DNA of 62,061 nt from an uncultured Bacteroidales bacterium (GCA_947175535.1 CAMWNF010000002.1:1-62061); one strand, 5' to 3'; shown: positions 27,168 to 36,588, counted from the stretch's first letter. Made by a program: numbers and translations. Notes: generated by a model not told the origin, from the sequence alone.

Positions 27168-30100
27168 ATGAAAAGAACAATTCTCATCGCCTTTCTACTG
27201 CTCACAGCAGCGATAGGGCTTCATGCGCAGAACATCACTGTGCACGGAACAGTTCTCTCCAAAAACGACGACGAGCCGCTGATTGGTGCAAGTGTCGTTT
27301 CAGAGTTAGGAACAGCAACAGGAGTCGCAACCGACATTGACGGTAATTTCACAATTTCCGTCCCAGAAGGTTCAATCCTCAGTATTTCTTACATCGGCTA
27401 CAAACCCGTCACCGTTTCAGCCCAGCCTGAGATGACGATTTACCTCGAAGAGGACTCTGAAGTACTCGACGAAGTTGTGGTCGTAGGTTATCAGACAATG
27501 AAAAAAGCCGACCTTACCGGTTCGATTTCCGTTGTCTCAGCCAAAAACTTCGAAACATCGGCTGATACAGACCCGATGCGTGCCCTTCAGGGTAAAGTGC
27601 CGGGCATGACAGTGAGTGCCAACGGTTCGCCGAGCGGTACAGGTTCTGTCCGCATCCGTGGTATCGGTTCATTCCATGCTTCGCAAGACCCTCTTTTCGT
27701 AATCGACGGTGTACCGACAACTGCGACTCTCAATTCTCTTAACATGAATGACATCGAGAGCATGCAGGTATTGAAAGACGCCGCATCGGCATCTATCTAC
27801 GGTTCACGCGCTGCCAACGGTGTGATTATCATCACGACCAAAAAAGGTAAAGAAAACCAGGATAAAAAAGTCAACGTAAGCTTCACTGCCACTCTGACAG
27901 CTCAGTTCTATTCAGGACAGTCGAAAATGAAACTTCTCGACACTCCCGGATATGCCACAGCAATGGCGCAGGCTGCCCTCAACGACGGCATCGACCCTGT
28001 AGGCTACGCGTCAAGCTACGGCTTAAACCTTAATGCTGCCACCGGTTATCCCATTTCTGCTTATGATTATCGCACCGGTCAATACAATCATTACACCGTA
28101 AATGGTGAGTACGACGGCTACATCAACAGAAAACAGACAATGCTGATGTCAAACACCGACTGGCTCGATGCAATCTCTCGCACAGGTTTCTCACAGAGCT
28201 ATGATGCTTCGGTATCGACAGCTACTGAAAAGAGCTCGGTTCTTTTCTCTCTCGGTTACAAAAAGAATGAAGGTATCCTCAAATACACTAATTTTGAAAA
28301 TATTTCAGCACGTATCAACTCTTCGTTCAATATTTCGAAAGTTGTCAGCGTCGGTGAAAATTTCACCCTTACTTACACAGACCAGGTCGATTGCCAGCCG
28401 CTTGAAAATGCGCTCAAGATGCCTTCGTCAGTACCCGTATTCGAAAAAGACGGTATCACCTATGCCGGTCCTGTAGGAAGTATGTCGGACCGTCAGAACC
28501 CCTTGCGCGAACTTGCGTTCAACCGCGACAATGCACTCAACGTCTGGCGTCTGTTCGGCAACGCATACATCGACATCAAACCTGTAACAGGTCTTTTGCT
28601 CCGTTCAAACTTCGGTCTTGACTATGACGCCGCCTTTATCCACTCATATAATTATACATTCCACAGCGACATCGTCAACAATGATACCAACTCCACAACT
28701 CTTTCTCAGGCAAACGACTCGAAGTGGACATGGTCTAACACTGCCAACTATCAGTTCAACATTAAGGATGAACATGATTTCACTATCCTCGCCGGTATGG
28801 AAATGTTCCGTCAGAGCCGCATCGACTTCGCAGCCTACAACCAGAACTACGATATCGAAACTCCCGATTATATGTATCCTGACGCATCGTCAGGCGTTGA
28901 ACGCGCTTCTGGTAACAAATCAGCTTACGCTCTCGTATCATTCTTCGGTAAGATTGACTATAGCTGGAGAAATCTTCTCCTTGCATCGTTCACAATCCGT
29001 CACGACGGTTCTTCACGCTTCGGCAGCAATAACCGTTACGGTACATTCCCCGCTGCAACTCTCGGCTACCGCATTTCAGAAAATATCAAGAAAAAATGGC
29101 TCGATGACCTGAAACTCCGTCTCTCATGGGGAAAAACCGGTAACCAGGCTATTTCCAATACAGCACGCTACGCACTCTATAAAGCAGACTACGGTAATGA
29201 CCGTATATCCTCAACAGCATACGACCTTCTTCTGCAACAGAGCGGTATCTTCCCCTCAGGTTATTTTGCAGAACAGACAGCCAACCCCAACCTTAAATGG
29301 GAAACTACAATCCAGTATAATGTCGGTGTGGACTTCGGCATGTTCGGCAACCGCTTGACCGGTGCAGTCGACGCTTATATCAAGGATGTAAAAGACATGC
29401 TTATCAATCCTGCATATCTCGGTTCAATGGGTGAAGGCGGTGCTTCATGGCTCAACGGTCCTTCTCTCCGAAACTGGGGTATGGAATTCCAGGTTGGCTG
29501 GCGCGACCAGCTCGCCTGCGGTCTCGGCTACCGTGCATCTCTCAATCTTGACTTCTTCCGCAATAAAGTCACTTACCTTCCCGAAACCACTACCGGTTCT
29601 TACGTTCACACTCCGACCGAAAACCTCGTGCAGTCAAAGAAACCTTACGGTTCAATCGTAGGCTATGTATTCGACGGACTCTTCCAGAATCAGGATGAGG
29701 TTCTCGCATCCGGTCAGGATAACGCCCGCCTCGGCGGTATGAGATATGCCGACCTCAATGGCGACGGGCGTATCACTCCCGATGACCAGACATGGATTTT
29801 CAGCCCTGTCCCCGACCTCTCATTCGGTCTCAACGTCGAACTCACCTATAAAGATTTCGACTTCCAGATGTTCTGGCAAGGCGTTCTCGGTCAGGATGTC
29901 TACAATGACCAGAAATTCCAGAACGACTTCTGGGCTGTAACTGACGCAGGTAGCAACAAGGGCGTACGTGTGCTCGACGGATGGCTTCCCGAGGTCAACC
30001 AGTCATCAACAATTCCTATGCTGTCGACAAGCAACCGCAGCGAAGAACAACGCACATCTTCTTACTTCGTTGAAAACGGTTCATACGCTAAACTTCGTAC

Positions 30101-30293
30101 TCTTCAGTTCGGCTACAACCTGCCTCACAAAGTACTCTCGAAACTTCACATGTCAAGAGCTCGCGTCTACCTCTCAGGTCAGAATCTCGTGACTATCAAG
30201 AGCAGCAGCCTGACATGTACAGATCCTGAAAACCCACGTTGGGCATATCCTATCCCGACTTCAGTTTCATTCGGTTTACAACTTGATTTCTAA
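27168..30293 (+). CDS. SusC-type TonB-dependent transporter of the fructan locus
   Basis: 1041 residues. I choose ATG 27168 (MKRTILIAFLLLTAAIGLHA/QN) rather than the ATG at 27141, because the latter falls at the expected transcription start and would spoil the signal peptide. Order: signal peptide; carboxypeptidase-D regulatory-like domain (ITVHGTVLSKNDDEPLIGASV); DEVVVVGYQTMKKADLTGS entry to the plug; plug with VRIRGIGSFHASQDPLFVIDG and VLKDAASASIYGSRAANGVI; 22-strand barrel ending SVSFGLQLDF. Together with the SusD encoded 21 bp downstream it imports fructan oligosaccharides across the outer membrane (substrate inferred from the neighbouring GH32, HTCS and fructokinase; compare BT1763). Confidence 0.96.
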   Translation: MKRTILIAFLLLTAAIGLHAQNITVHGTVLSKNDDEPLIGASVVSELGTATGVATDIDGNFTISVPEGSILSISYIGYKPVTVSAQPEMTIYLEEDSEVLDEVVVVGYQTMKKADLTGSISVVSAKNFETSADTDPMRALQGKVPGMTVSANGSPSGTGSVRIRGIGSFHASQDPLFVIDGVPTTATLNSLNMNDIESMQVLKDAASASIYGSRAANGVIIITTKKGKENQDKKVNVSFTATLTAQFYSGQSKMKLLDTPGYATAMAQAALNDGIDPVGYASSYGLNLNAATGYPISAYDYRTGQYNHYTVNGEYDGYINRKQTMLMSNTDWLDAISRTGFSQSYDASVSTATEKSSVLFSLGYKKNEGILKYTNFENISARINSSFNISKVVSVGENFTLTYTDQVDCQPLENALKMPSSVPVFEKDGITYAGPVGSMSDRQNPLRELAFNRDNALNVWRLFGNAYIDIKPVTGLLLRSNFGLDYDAAFIHSYNYTFHSDIVNNDTNSTTLSQANDSKWTWSNTANYQFNIKDEHDFTILAGMEMFRQSRIDFAAYNQNYDIETPDYMYPDASSGVERASGNKSAYALVSFFGKIDYSWRNLLLASFTIRHDGSSRFGSNNRYGTFPAATLGYRISENIKKKWLDDLKLRLSWGKTGNQAISNTARYALYKADYGNDRISSTAYDLLLQQSGIFPSGYFAEQTANPNLKWETTIQYNVGVDFGMFGNRLTGAVDAYIKDVKDMLINPAYLGSMGEGGASWLNGPSLRNWGMEFQVGWRDQLACGLGYRASLNLDFFRNKVTYLPETTTGSYVHTPTENLVQSKKPYGSIVGYVFDGLFQNQDEVLASGQDNARLGGMRYADLNGDGRITPDDQTWIFSPVPDLSFGLNVELTYKDFDFQMFWQGVLGQDVYNDQKFQNDFWAVTDAGSNKGVRVLDGWLPEVNQSSTIPMLSTSNRSEEQRTSSYFVENGSYAKLRTLQFGYNLPHKVLSKLHMSRARVYLSGQNLVTIKSSSLTCTDPENPRWAYPIPTSVSFGLQLDF

Positions 30294-30314
30294 TACTTAA
30301 TTATTTACCAAATC

Positions 30315-32051
30315 ATGAAATCTCTTAAATTATATATACTCTCGTTCATTGCCCTCGGACTGGCATCTTGTAACGACTTTATCGATGTGCCTCCAACAGG
30401 CGTAGTCGACGGAGATCTGGCTTTCTCTCAACCTGAGAAAATGGTCAATGCAGCTTATGCCTCACTCGGCGGATGCTGGTTTGATTGTCCCCTCAACCTT
30501 TGGCCTTATGGCGACCTTTCATCTGACGACTGTCTCAAAGGAGGCAGCGGTGAGACCGACACCGGTTACCATCCTATGGAAATCTGGTCAAGCCTCACAT
30601 CAACTCCGGGCGAACTTGACGCGCTCTGGTATCGCCTATATTGCAACATCTCGCGCTGCAACCGCGCTCTTGTAGCTCTGCAAGAATCTGGAGTTTCAGC
30701 TCTTGGTGAAGCTACGGCCAAACAGCGCATAGGCGAAGTACATTTCCTTCGCGGTCATAATTACTTCAAACTCCTGACTCTGTTCCGTCAGATTCCTTGG
30801 GTTGACGAGGAAGTTTTCAAAGCAAGCTCACAGGAACAGACTCGCAACGATGAGTTCACATACGAGCAGCTTTTCCAGAAGGTTATCAACGAATTTGAAC
30901 TCGCATATAACGCCCTTCCTATGGAAGTCGAAGACGGCGGAGGTCGTGCAAACAAAGTCGCAGCAGCTGCATATCTTGCAAAATGCTATCTGACTATCGC
31001 ATGGGGTGACGGATATGAAGCAACCGACGGTGTCAACTTCATCAATAACGAGTACATGAAAAAAGTTGAAGAATACACTAAGGTTGTCATGAACTCGCAA
31101 TATGACTATCTCCCCGACTTTGGTGATATCTTCCTTCCTGAATACAAAAACAGTTCCGAATCAGTGTTCGCAGTTCAGACTTCACAGTACACCGAAGATA
31201 ACACCCAATTCGGTCGCGCCAACTGGTCAAATGTTCTCAACGGTTGCTGGGGCATGTGGTCTTGCGGATGGGACTTCCACAAACCTTCTCAGGACCTCGT
31301 CAACGCCTACAAGACTAAAAACGGTCTTCCTCTGTTCGACGATTATGATAAAACCGATGACTATCCTGTCAATGGTGTAGCTTCTGCTCAGAAATGGGAC
31401 CCGCGTTTGTTCCACACTGTCGGTATGCCTTCATTCCCCTATAAATATGAGGCTGAATACATGATGACAACCGATAATTCACGTACGCCCAAAACTTATG
31501 GCTATTACACTTCTCTCAAAGAAGTTCCTCAGCGCAGCGGCGGCGAAACATTTGAAGGGTCATGGCAGGCTTTCGCGATGAATGACTATGTATTCCGCTA
31601 TACAGATGTTATGCTTATGCGTGCTGAAGCACTCATCGAACTCGGTCAGCTCGAGGATGCACGCAACATTATCAACGACATCCGTCGCCGTGCCGCCAAT
31701 TCGATTGAAAAGCATATCGAGTATGCAAAAGATTTCTGCGAAATAGCCGAATATCCTGCTTCTGACTTCGACAGCAAAGAAAAAGCACGTACACGTCTCC
31801 GCTGGGAACGCCGCCTCGAAATGGCAATGGAAAGCAGCCGTTACTTCGACCTCCGTCGCTGGGGTATAGCATCAACCGTTCTCAATGCCTACTTCGCAAA
31901 AGAAAAGAATGCTAAATATGGCGATACATCCTACGGCAAATATTATCAGGACGCTCATTACACAGCCGGAAAGAACGAATTCTATCCCATACCTTACAAC
32001 CAGATGTATTACGTTCCTGGTCTCTACGTTCAAAACAAGAACTATAATTAA
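30315..32051 (+). CDS. SusD-type fructan-binding outer-membrane lipoprotein
   Basis: 578 residues with lipoprotein signal MKSLKLYILSFIALGLASC (lipobox LASC, Cys19). SusD hallmarks are LYCNISRCNRALVALQES and VHFLRGHNYFKLLTLFRQIPW in the N-terminal TPR-like part and YVFRYTDVMLMRAEALIELGQ, RLRWERRLEMAMESSRYFDLRRW and FYPIPYNQM in the RagB part. It forms the substrate-capturing lid of the SusC channel. It corresponds in order to BT1762 of the B. thetaiotaomicron levan locus. Confidence 0.96.
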   Translation: MKSLKLYILSFIALGLASCNDFIDVPPTGVVDGDLAFSQPEKMVNAAYASLGGCWFDCPLNLWPYGDLSSDDCLKGGSGETDTGYHPMEIWSSLTSTPGELDALWYRLYCNISRCNRALVALQESGVSALGEATAKQRIGEVHFLRGHNYFKLLTLFRQIPWVDEEVFKASSQEQTRNDEFTYEQLFQKVINEFELAYNALPMEVEDGGGRANKVAAAAYLAKCYLTIAWGDGYEATDGVNFINNEYMKKVEEYTKVVMNSQYDYLPDFGDIFLPEYKNSSESVFAVQTSQYTEDNTQFGRANWSNVLNGCWGMWSCGWDFHKPSQDLVNAYKTKNGLPLFDDYDKTDDYPVNGVASAQKWDPRLFHTVGMPSFPYKYEAEYMMTTDNSRTPKTYGYYTSLKEVPQRSGGETFEGSWQAFAMNDYVFRYTDVMLMRAEALIELGQLEDARNIINDIRRRAANSIEKHIEYAKDFCEIAEYPASDFDSKEKARTRLRWERRLEMAMESSRYFDLRRWGIASTVLNAYFAKEKNAKYGDTSYGKYYQDAHYTAGKNEFYPIPYNQMYYVPGLYVQNKNYN

Positions 32052-32079
32052 TTCTTAAAAAACTAATCCACAAAAAACA

Positions 32080-33588
32080 ATGAAAGCTTTAAAATATATA
32101 GCAATGTCAATGTTCTGCACGCTCGCTCTCGGAGCGTGCCAGGACAAAGACTATGAGATTGTAGCTCCGATTTTGACTCCCGTCGATCCTGCTTCAATCA
32201 CAGGTCAGCTCTCCGGCGACGATTATATCTGGTCTTGGACACAGACTCCAGGTACAGAGATGGAGGTAACTCTCTATAACGGTACTACTTTCACAGGTGC
32301 TGAAACCGTATCGGGAACATCGTATACCCACCGCAACATCGACACCAATGTTGAATATACCTACGTTTTCAAACTTTCTGACGGTAAAAATGTGTCGAAA
32401 GGCGTCATCAAACGTTACACTCGTCCGGGTGCATCTAAGATGTCGGGCATATCAATGGCTCAGATTGAGAAAGACGGAGGATATGATGCTTCTGTTGAAT
32501 GGGAACTTAATCCTTCGGCTGAAAAAGTTTATCTTGTGGCAAACTCAGGCAGCCGTACAATCAACGAAACTCTCGCAGGGAACGCTGTCAGCTATACAAT
32601 CCCCAATGTAACCTTCGGCGAAGAATGGACCATCACCCTTACTGCCGAAAACGCGCAGGGAAAATCTCTTCCTGCGACTGCGTCACTCAAAATCGGTAAG
32701 ACTGCTATCGGTTTCCTAAGCATCTACCCCACTCCCGAAGCTCTTGTAGCAGACGGCGATGATGACGAAGCTTCTGCATGGCTCTGGCTCCACGAAGAAT
32801 ACCCCACAGCAAAATATATCTATTTCGGTGACATCGCTTCTGCTACCGACCTCGAACCCTACCGTGTCCTCTTCTGGTTGCGTGATATCGAACTTGATGA
32901 ACCCGACGAAGCAAAAATATTCACAATGCCTGATGTTGTTGAAACAGCTGTTCCGGCAATCAAAGAATGGTACACCGCTGGAGGTAACCTGCTCTTATGG
33001 AGTCATGCCACAGTATTTGTCGGCACACTGGGTCGTATCGAAATGGATATGATTAAGGGTAATGATAGAACAATCGGTGCCGGTAAAGGTAACTACAATG
33101 GCGACACTTGGAACATGGCAGTGTCTCTGAACCCTGGCGGAGCATTCACTAAGGATCACTCAACCCATCCTATCTATCGCGGTCTCGAAGTTGTTTCCAA
33201 CGACCGTTGCAAGATGATATCTTTCAAAGGAGCAGGCTGGACTGAAGACCACAACTGTTTGTTCTTCAACATACCCGCCGCGCTGACCGGTCTCGGTAAC
33301 CAGGATGAAGCATGCTACAACTCACTCACACAAGTTTATGGCATCTATCCTCTCGGCACATGGGACTCTCAGATTGACTTCATTTCCCAGCTCAATGTTT
33401 GGGAAGCACAGCAGGGTAACACTGACTTCAAAGGCACTATCCTCTGCATCGGAAACGGCGGTTGTGAATTCTCGCTCAAAAACGAAGACGGTACGCCCGA
33501 CAAGAGCGCACGCCCGAAAAACAATCCTTATCAGGACAATGTGCTGAAACTTGCCAAGAATTCTCTTGAATATCTCAAGACAAGATAA
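32080..33588 (+). CDS. SusE-position surface glycan-binding lipoprotein (DUF4960-like)
   Basis: 502 residues. Lipoprotein signal with lipobox LGAC (Cys20) and acidic residues after Cys (QDKDYE), a pattern compatible with surface export. Two Ig/FN3-like repeats follow (IWSWTQTPGTEMEVTLYNG, about 45-115; VEWELNPSAEKVYLVAN, about 125-205), then a C-terminal domain of about 280 residues (FLSIYPTPEALVADGDDDEASAW, GGNLLLWSHATVFVGTLGR, VSNDRCKMISFKGAGWTEDHN) that I match to DUF4960, as in the levan-binding protein BT1761. It is third in the susC-susD-sgbp operon, 28 bp after SusD, and should bind fructan at the surface. Levan preference is an inference from that resemblance. Confidence 0.85.
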   Translation: MKALKYIAMSMFCTLALGACQDKDYEIVAPILTPVDPASITGQLSGDDYIWSWTQTPGTEMEVTLYNGTTFTGAETVSGTSYTHRNIDTNVEYTYVFKLSDGKNVSKGVIKRYTRPGASKMSGISMAQIEKDGGYDASVEWELNPSAEKVYLVANSGSRTINETLAGNAVSYTIPNVTFGEEWTITLTAENAQGKSLPATASLKIGKTAIGFLSIYPTPEALVADGDDDEASAWLWLHEEYPTAKYIYFGDIASATDLEPYRVLFWLRDIELDEPDEAKIFTMPDVVETAVPAIKEWYTAGGNLLLWSHATVFVGTLGRIEMDMIKGNDRTIGAGKGNYNGDTWNMAVSLNPGGAFTKDHSTHPIYRGLEVVSNDRCKMISFKGAGWTEDHNCLFFNIPAALTGLGNQDEACYNSLTQVYGIYPLGTWDSQIDFISQLNVWEAQQGNTDFKGTILCIGNGGCEFSLKNEDGTPDKSARPKNNPYQDNVLKLAKNSLEYLKTR

Positions 33589-33653
33589 TAGCAATATGGT
33601 TTCAAAAATAAGATTTAGGTAGATTTTTAGGTTAAAAAACGATTCATGTCAGG

Positions 33654-33692
33654 ATGGACGGCGATTGCGATAATCGCCGTCCATTTATTTTA
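33654..33692 (+). terminator. Intrinsic terminator of the fructan susCD operon
   Basis: Perfect 13-bp stem ATGGACGGCGATT/AATCGCCGTCCAT (33654-33666/33672-33684) with loop GCGAT, followed by TTATTTTATAT. Confidence 0.9.
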
Positions 33693-33699
33693 TATCGGT

Positions 33700-33736
33700 A
33701 AAAAAAAAGCGCTTACAATGGTTTGATTGTAAGCAC
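33700..33736 (-). terminator. Terminator of tRNA-Leu
   Basis: Minus-strand stem GCTTACAAT/ATTGTAAGC (33711-33719/33726-33734) followed by T8. Between the susCD operon and rubrerythrin (33589-33964) only this terminator, the tRNA, its promoter and the previous terminator are seen. Confidence 0.85.
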
Positions 33737-33749
33737 CTTTAACTTTATG

Positions 33750-33831
33750 TGCGCATGAAGGGACTCGAACCCATACGTCGCGAGACACTAGATCCTAAGT
33801 CTAGCGCGGCTACCAATTACGCCACATGCGC
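33750..33831 (-). tRNA. tRNA-Leu (UAG)
   Basis: 82 nt. Acceptor GCGCATG/CATGCGC, anticodon stem-loop CTAGA-CTTAGGA-TCTAG (anticodon UAG), a long variable arm as in class II tRNAs, T loop TTCGAGT. CCA is not encoded. Confidence 0.95.
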
Positions 33832-33842
33832 GATTTGCACTG

Positions 33843-33874
33843 CAAAGATAGTATCTTTCCACGAAATCTACAAA
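33843..33874 (-). promoter_or_regulatory. Promoter of tRNA-Leu
   Basis: Minus strand TTTG (33871-33874), exactly 20-bp spacer, -7 box TATCTTTG (33843-33850), 11 bp before the tRNA. Confidence 0.8.
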
Positions 33875-33964
33875 TTAAAAAATTTTGATGCCTGAACTTT
33901 TCAACAAACAGGGTGTTTTAACTATATAACGTTAACCATTATCAACAAATAAAAAATTAAATTT

Positions 33965-34546
33965 ATGGAAACCAAAAGCATAAAAGGAACTCGTACAGAA
34001 CATAATCTTTTAGCATCATTCGCCGGTGAAAGCCAAGCTCGTTCGCGTTACACCCTCTTCGCAGAAAAAGCACTTGAAGAAGGCTATGAACAGATTGCAG
34101 CTATCTTCATGGAAACAGCCGAACAGGAACTCAGCCACGCACGTCAGTTCTTCGCACTCCTCGAAGGCGGCACAGTGACAATTTCAGCCGGTTATCCCGC
34201 AGGTGTTGTAGGCGACACAAAGACTAATCTTGCAGAAGCTGCCGCAGGTGAACGAGAAGAATGGAGCGACCTCTACGAGAACTTTGCAAAAGTAGCTCAG
34301 GAAGAAGGTTTCCCTCATATCGCCAACCTCTATAAACTTATCGCAAAAGTAGAAGTGATGCACGAACAGCGTTACATGAAACTGCTCGAACGTCTTGAAA
34401 GCGGAACAGAATTTGAAGAAGCAGAACCCGTTGAATGGATGTGCCGCAAGTGTGGTTTCACAATCACAGCCAAAGCAGCTCCCAAACGTTGCCCGGTCTG
34501 CGGCATGGATCAAGGTTGGTTCCAGCGTAAAGCAAATAATTATTAA
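33965..34546 (+). CDS. rbr: Rubrerythrin
   Basis: 193 residues, normal length. The N-terminal ferritin-like di-iron domain shows ESQARSRY, AEQELSHARQF and AKVEVMHEQRY (ExxH pairs). The C-terminal rubredoxin domain has MCRKCGF and KRCPVCG, the two CxxC pairs that bind one iron. Rubrerythrin reduces hydrogen peroxide to water and protects anaerobes from oxygen stress in the cytoplasm. It is a single gene with its own terminator; the 90-bp leader is AT-rich and I see no perfect -7 box. Confidence 0.97.
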   Translation: METKSIKGTRTEHNLLASFAGESQARSRYTLFAEKALEEGYEQIAAIFMETAEQELSHARQFFALLEGGTVTISAGYPAGVVGDTKTNLAEAAAGEREEWSDLYENFAKVAQEEGFPHIANLYKLIAKVEVMHEQRYMKLLERLESGTEFEEAEPVEWMCRKCGFTITAKAAPKRCPVCGMDQGWFQRKANNY

Positions 34547-34559
34547 AACATATAACTCT

Positions 34560-34605
34560 ATAATAAAAGCAGCTTCAATCAATTGATTGAAGCTGCTTTT
34601 ATTAT
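34560..34605. terminator. Bidirectional terminator between rubrerythrin and HU genes
   Basis: A perfect 46-bp palindrome centred between 34582 and 34583, with A-rich left and T-rich right ends and stem GCAGCTTCAATCAA. It serves both converging genes. Confidence 0.9.
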
Positions 34606-34619
34606 GCGTGAAACTATGA

Positions 34620-34892
34620 TTATTTCACTTTATCGTTGAGTTCAGCACCTGCTTTGAACTTCACAACCTTGCGGGCTGCGATTTTGATTGTTTCTTTTGT
34701 ACGGGGATTGATACCGGTGCGTGCGCCTTTTTCAGTAACTCCGAATGTACCGAAACCGATAAGAGCAACTTTGTCACCTTCAGCGAGAGCTTCAGAGATA
34801 GAAGCGATAGTTGCATCGAGGGCTGCTTTAGCCTGAACTTTTGTGAGGTTCGCTTTTTCTGCAATAGCGTTTACGAGTTCTGTCTTATTCAT
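34620..34892 (-). CDS. HU-family DNA-binding protein
   Basis: 90 residues from ATG 34892 (MNKTELVNAIAEKANLT); an ATG two codons upstream is also possible. All HU features are present: the helical N-terminal dimerisation part (KVQAKAALDATIASISEAL), the beta-saddle VALIGFGTFGVTEKGARTGINPRT and the DNA-clasping arm with KETIKIAARKVVKFKAG. HU dimers bend and compact DNA without sequence specificity. It is a single gene with a canonical promoter. Confidence 0.96.
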   Translation of the reverse strand: MNKTELVNAIAEKANLTKVQAKAALDATIASISEALAEGDKVALIGFGTFGVTEKGARTGINPRTKETIKIAARKVVKFKAGAELNDKVK

Positions 34893-34930
34893 AATCAATT
34901 AGTTTTTAGGTTGTTTTTAATATTTTGCCA

Positions 34931-34960
34931 CAAATATAAGGTTTTATACTGAAAAAACAA
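34931..34960 (-). promoter_or_regulatory. Promoter of the HU gene
   Basis: Minus strand TTG (34958-34960), 19-bp spacer, -7 box TATATTTG (34931-34938), 38 bp before the ATG at 34892. Confidence 0.7.
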
Positions 34961-35042
34961 CACTTTTTTCAAAAAAAATGCAAATTTCAGCGAAAATAAG
35001 TCCAATTTACCCTTTCGCGCTCACTTTTTGTCATATTATTAG

Positions 35043-35050
35043 TAACTTTG
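35043..35050 (+). promoter_or_regulatory. -7 box of the rhomboid operon
   Basis: TAACTTTG, perfect consensus, 61 bp before the first rhomboid ATG. No TTTG at the usual -33 distance. Confidence 0.55.
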
Positions 35051-35111
35051 CAGTCTCAAAACAAAATGACCCATCCGAGATTTTTTACCCATTAAAATGG
35101 TATAATAAATA

Positions 35112-35861
35112 ATGAATCCTTCGTCGATAATCAACCGAATTCCACCGGTAACCAAGAATCTTCTGGCAATAAACATATTGATATGGGCTGTAATGGCTCT
35201 TTTCCCCGGAGTTGCCAGAGCACTTGACTCCAGACTTGCACTCTACTACATCGAGTCTCAGGCATTCATGCCCTTTCAGTTGCTTACCTATATGTTTCTG
35301 CATTCAGGCTTTACACATCTGTTTTTCAACATGTTTGCTTTATGGATGTTCGGTTCGGTCATCGAAAGGGCGCTTGGCTCAAAACGATTTCTGCTTTATT
35401 ATATATCCTGTGGTTTTGGAGCTGCCTTGGTTCAGGAAGGTGTTTTTGCGATAATGGTATCCAAATATCATCACATCTTCACTCCACAGGAATTTGATTT
35501 GATTGTCAATCGTGGATTACAACTGATTCAGACCGGATACAATTATTCTGACCCGTCGGCAGGCGCGTTAAATGCACTTGTCAACGGACAAGTTGTAGGA
35601 GCATCGGGAGCTATCTACGGAATACTCCTCGCGTTCGGCATGCTCTTTCCCAATCAACCTATATATCTGATGTTTATTCCTGTGCCGATAAAGGCAAAAT
35701 GGATGGTGTTAGGCTATGGTGTACTTGAACTTTTTATGGGTATAAGCGGAACGGCATCCAATGTCGCCCACTGGGCTCACCTCGGAGGTATGCTCATCGG
35801 TGTGTTCATGATTTTATATTGGAAAAAGCGCGGAGATTTCAACAACCGCTGGTACTTCTGA
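35112..35861 (+). CDS. Rhomboid family intramembrane serine protease
   Basis: 249 residues, six or more membrane helices. The catalytic dyad is intact: VVGASGAIYG (Ser of GASG, TM4) and NVAHWAHLGGML (His, TM6). The oxyanion-site motif HSGFTHLFFNMFALW (HxxxN) in TM2 is also present. A loop of about 45 residues (VSKYHHIFTPQEFDL...) between TM3 and TM4 is longer than in E. coli GlpG. Rhomboids cut membrane-anchored substrates within the bilayer. It is followed after 1 bp by a second rhomboid-like gene. Confidence 0.94.
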   Translation: MNPSSIINRIPPVTKNLLAINILIWAVMALFPGVARALDSRLALYYIESQAFMPFQLLTYMFLHSGFTHLFFNMFALWMFGSVIERALGSKRFLLYYISCGFGAALVQEGVFAIMVSKYHHIFTPQEFDLIVNRGLQLIQTGYNYSDPSAGALNALVNGQVVGASGAIYGILLAFGMLFPNQPIYLMFIPVPIKAKWMVLGYGVLELFMGISGTASNVAHWAHLGGMLIGVFMILYWKKRGDFNNRWYF

Positions 35862-35862
35862 T

Positions 35863-36588
35863 TTGACATACAGCTTTCGACATATATTCCGTAGTGCTCC
35901 GGTAATTCTAATTACCGTCAATATAGTCGTATTCATAATAATTGCCGTAGTTAGTCTGGGAGGAGGTAACATTTTGTCATGGCTCGGATTGCAGTCATCT
36001 TTTTGCGCTCTCCTGAACCATCCCTGGACTCCGCTCACTTATGCATTTTCACAGGCAAATCTACTTCAGCTGATATTCAACATGCTATGGCTATATTGTT
36101 TCGGAATGTTGTTTATGATATGCGGAACCGCCCGTCAACTGATAGCCTTATATATATTAGGAGCGTTATCTGGTGCGGTAACATATATGTCCGTGGCAAC
36201 CTTTTTCGATATATCTTCACCGTGGCTGCTGATTGGTTCATCGGCTGCAGTCATATCAATAGCTGTAGCTGTAGCTGTGATGATGCCCGATTTCGAAATA
36301 AACCTTCCCCTTTTCGGTCCAACGAAAATAAAATGGATTGTCGGGTTTGTTGTGGTTATTTTCTTCCTCGGACTGAGTACACCTAACGCAGGAGGAAATC
36401 TCGCTCATATCGGCGGCGTTGTGGCAGGAGTAGCAGGAGCACTTATAATTCTGTCGAAAAAACGACGTGACACTTCAAACGCCACCGATTATGACCGACT
36501 TGCCGACAAAATCAGACGTTCCGGTTTTGAAACTCTTTCAGCAAAGGAAAGACGTCGTTTCTTCGAACTATCAAACATGCGAAAATGA
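35863..36588 (+). CDS. Second, divergent rhomboid-like membrane protein
   Basis: 241 residues. The start is TTG at 35863, 1 bp after the first rhomboid's stop; no ATG is available before the first membrane helix (APVILITVNIVVFIIIAVV). The dyad residues appear kept but the motifs are altered: LIGSSAAVISI in place of GASGAIYG, and NLAHIGGVVAG for the His helix. The TM2 His of HxxxN is replaced by Gln (LLQLIFNMLW). A cytoplasmic tail of about 50 residues (KKRRDTSNATDYDRL...) ends in basic and acidic residues. It may be a weakly active protease or a non-catalytic partner of the first rhomboid. Confidence 0.8.
   Translation: MTYSFRHIFRSAPVILITVNIVVFIIIAVVSLGGGNILSWLGLQSSFCALLNHPWTPLTYAFSQANLLQLIFNMLWLYCFGMLFMICGTARQLIALYILGALSGAVTYMSVATFFDISSPWLLIGSSAAVISIAVAVAVMMPDFEINLPLFGPTKIKWIVGFVVVIFFLGLSTPNAGGNLAHIGGVVAGVAGALIILSKKRRDTSNATDYDRLADKIRRSGFETLSAKERRRFFELSNMRK

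Noticed and set aside
35463-35590. Longer TM3-TM4 loop of the first rhomboid as a possible inserted domain
   Set aside because: It is only about 45 residues without a recognisable fold; loops of varying length are common in this family.
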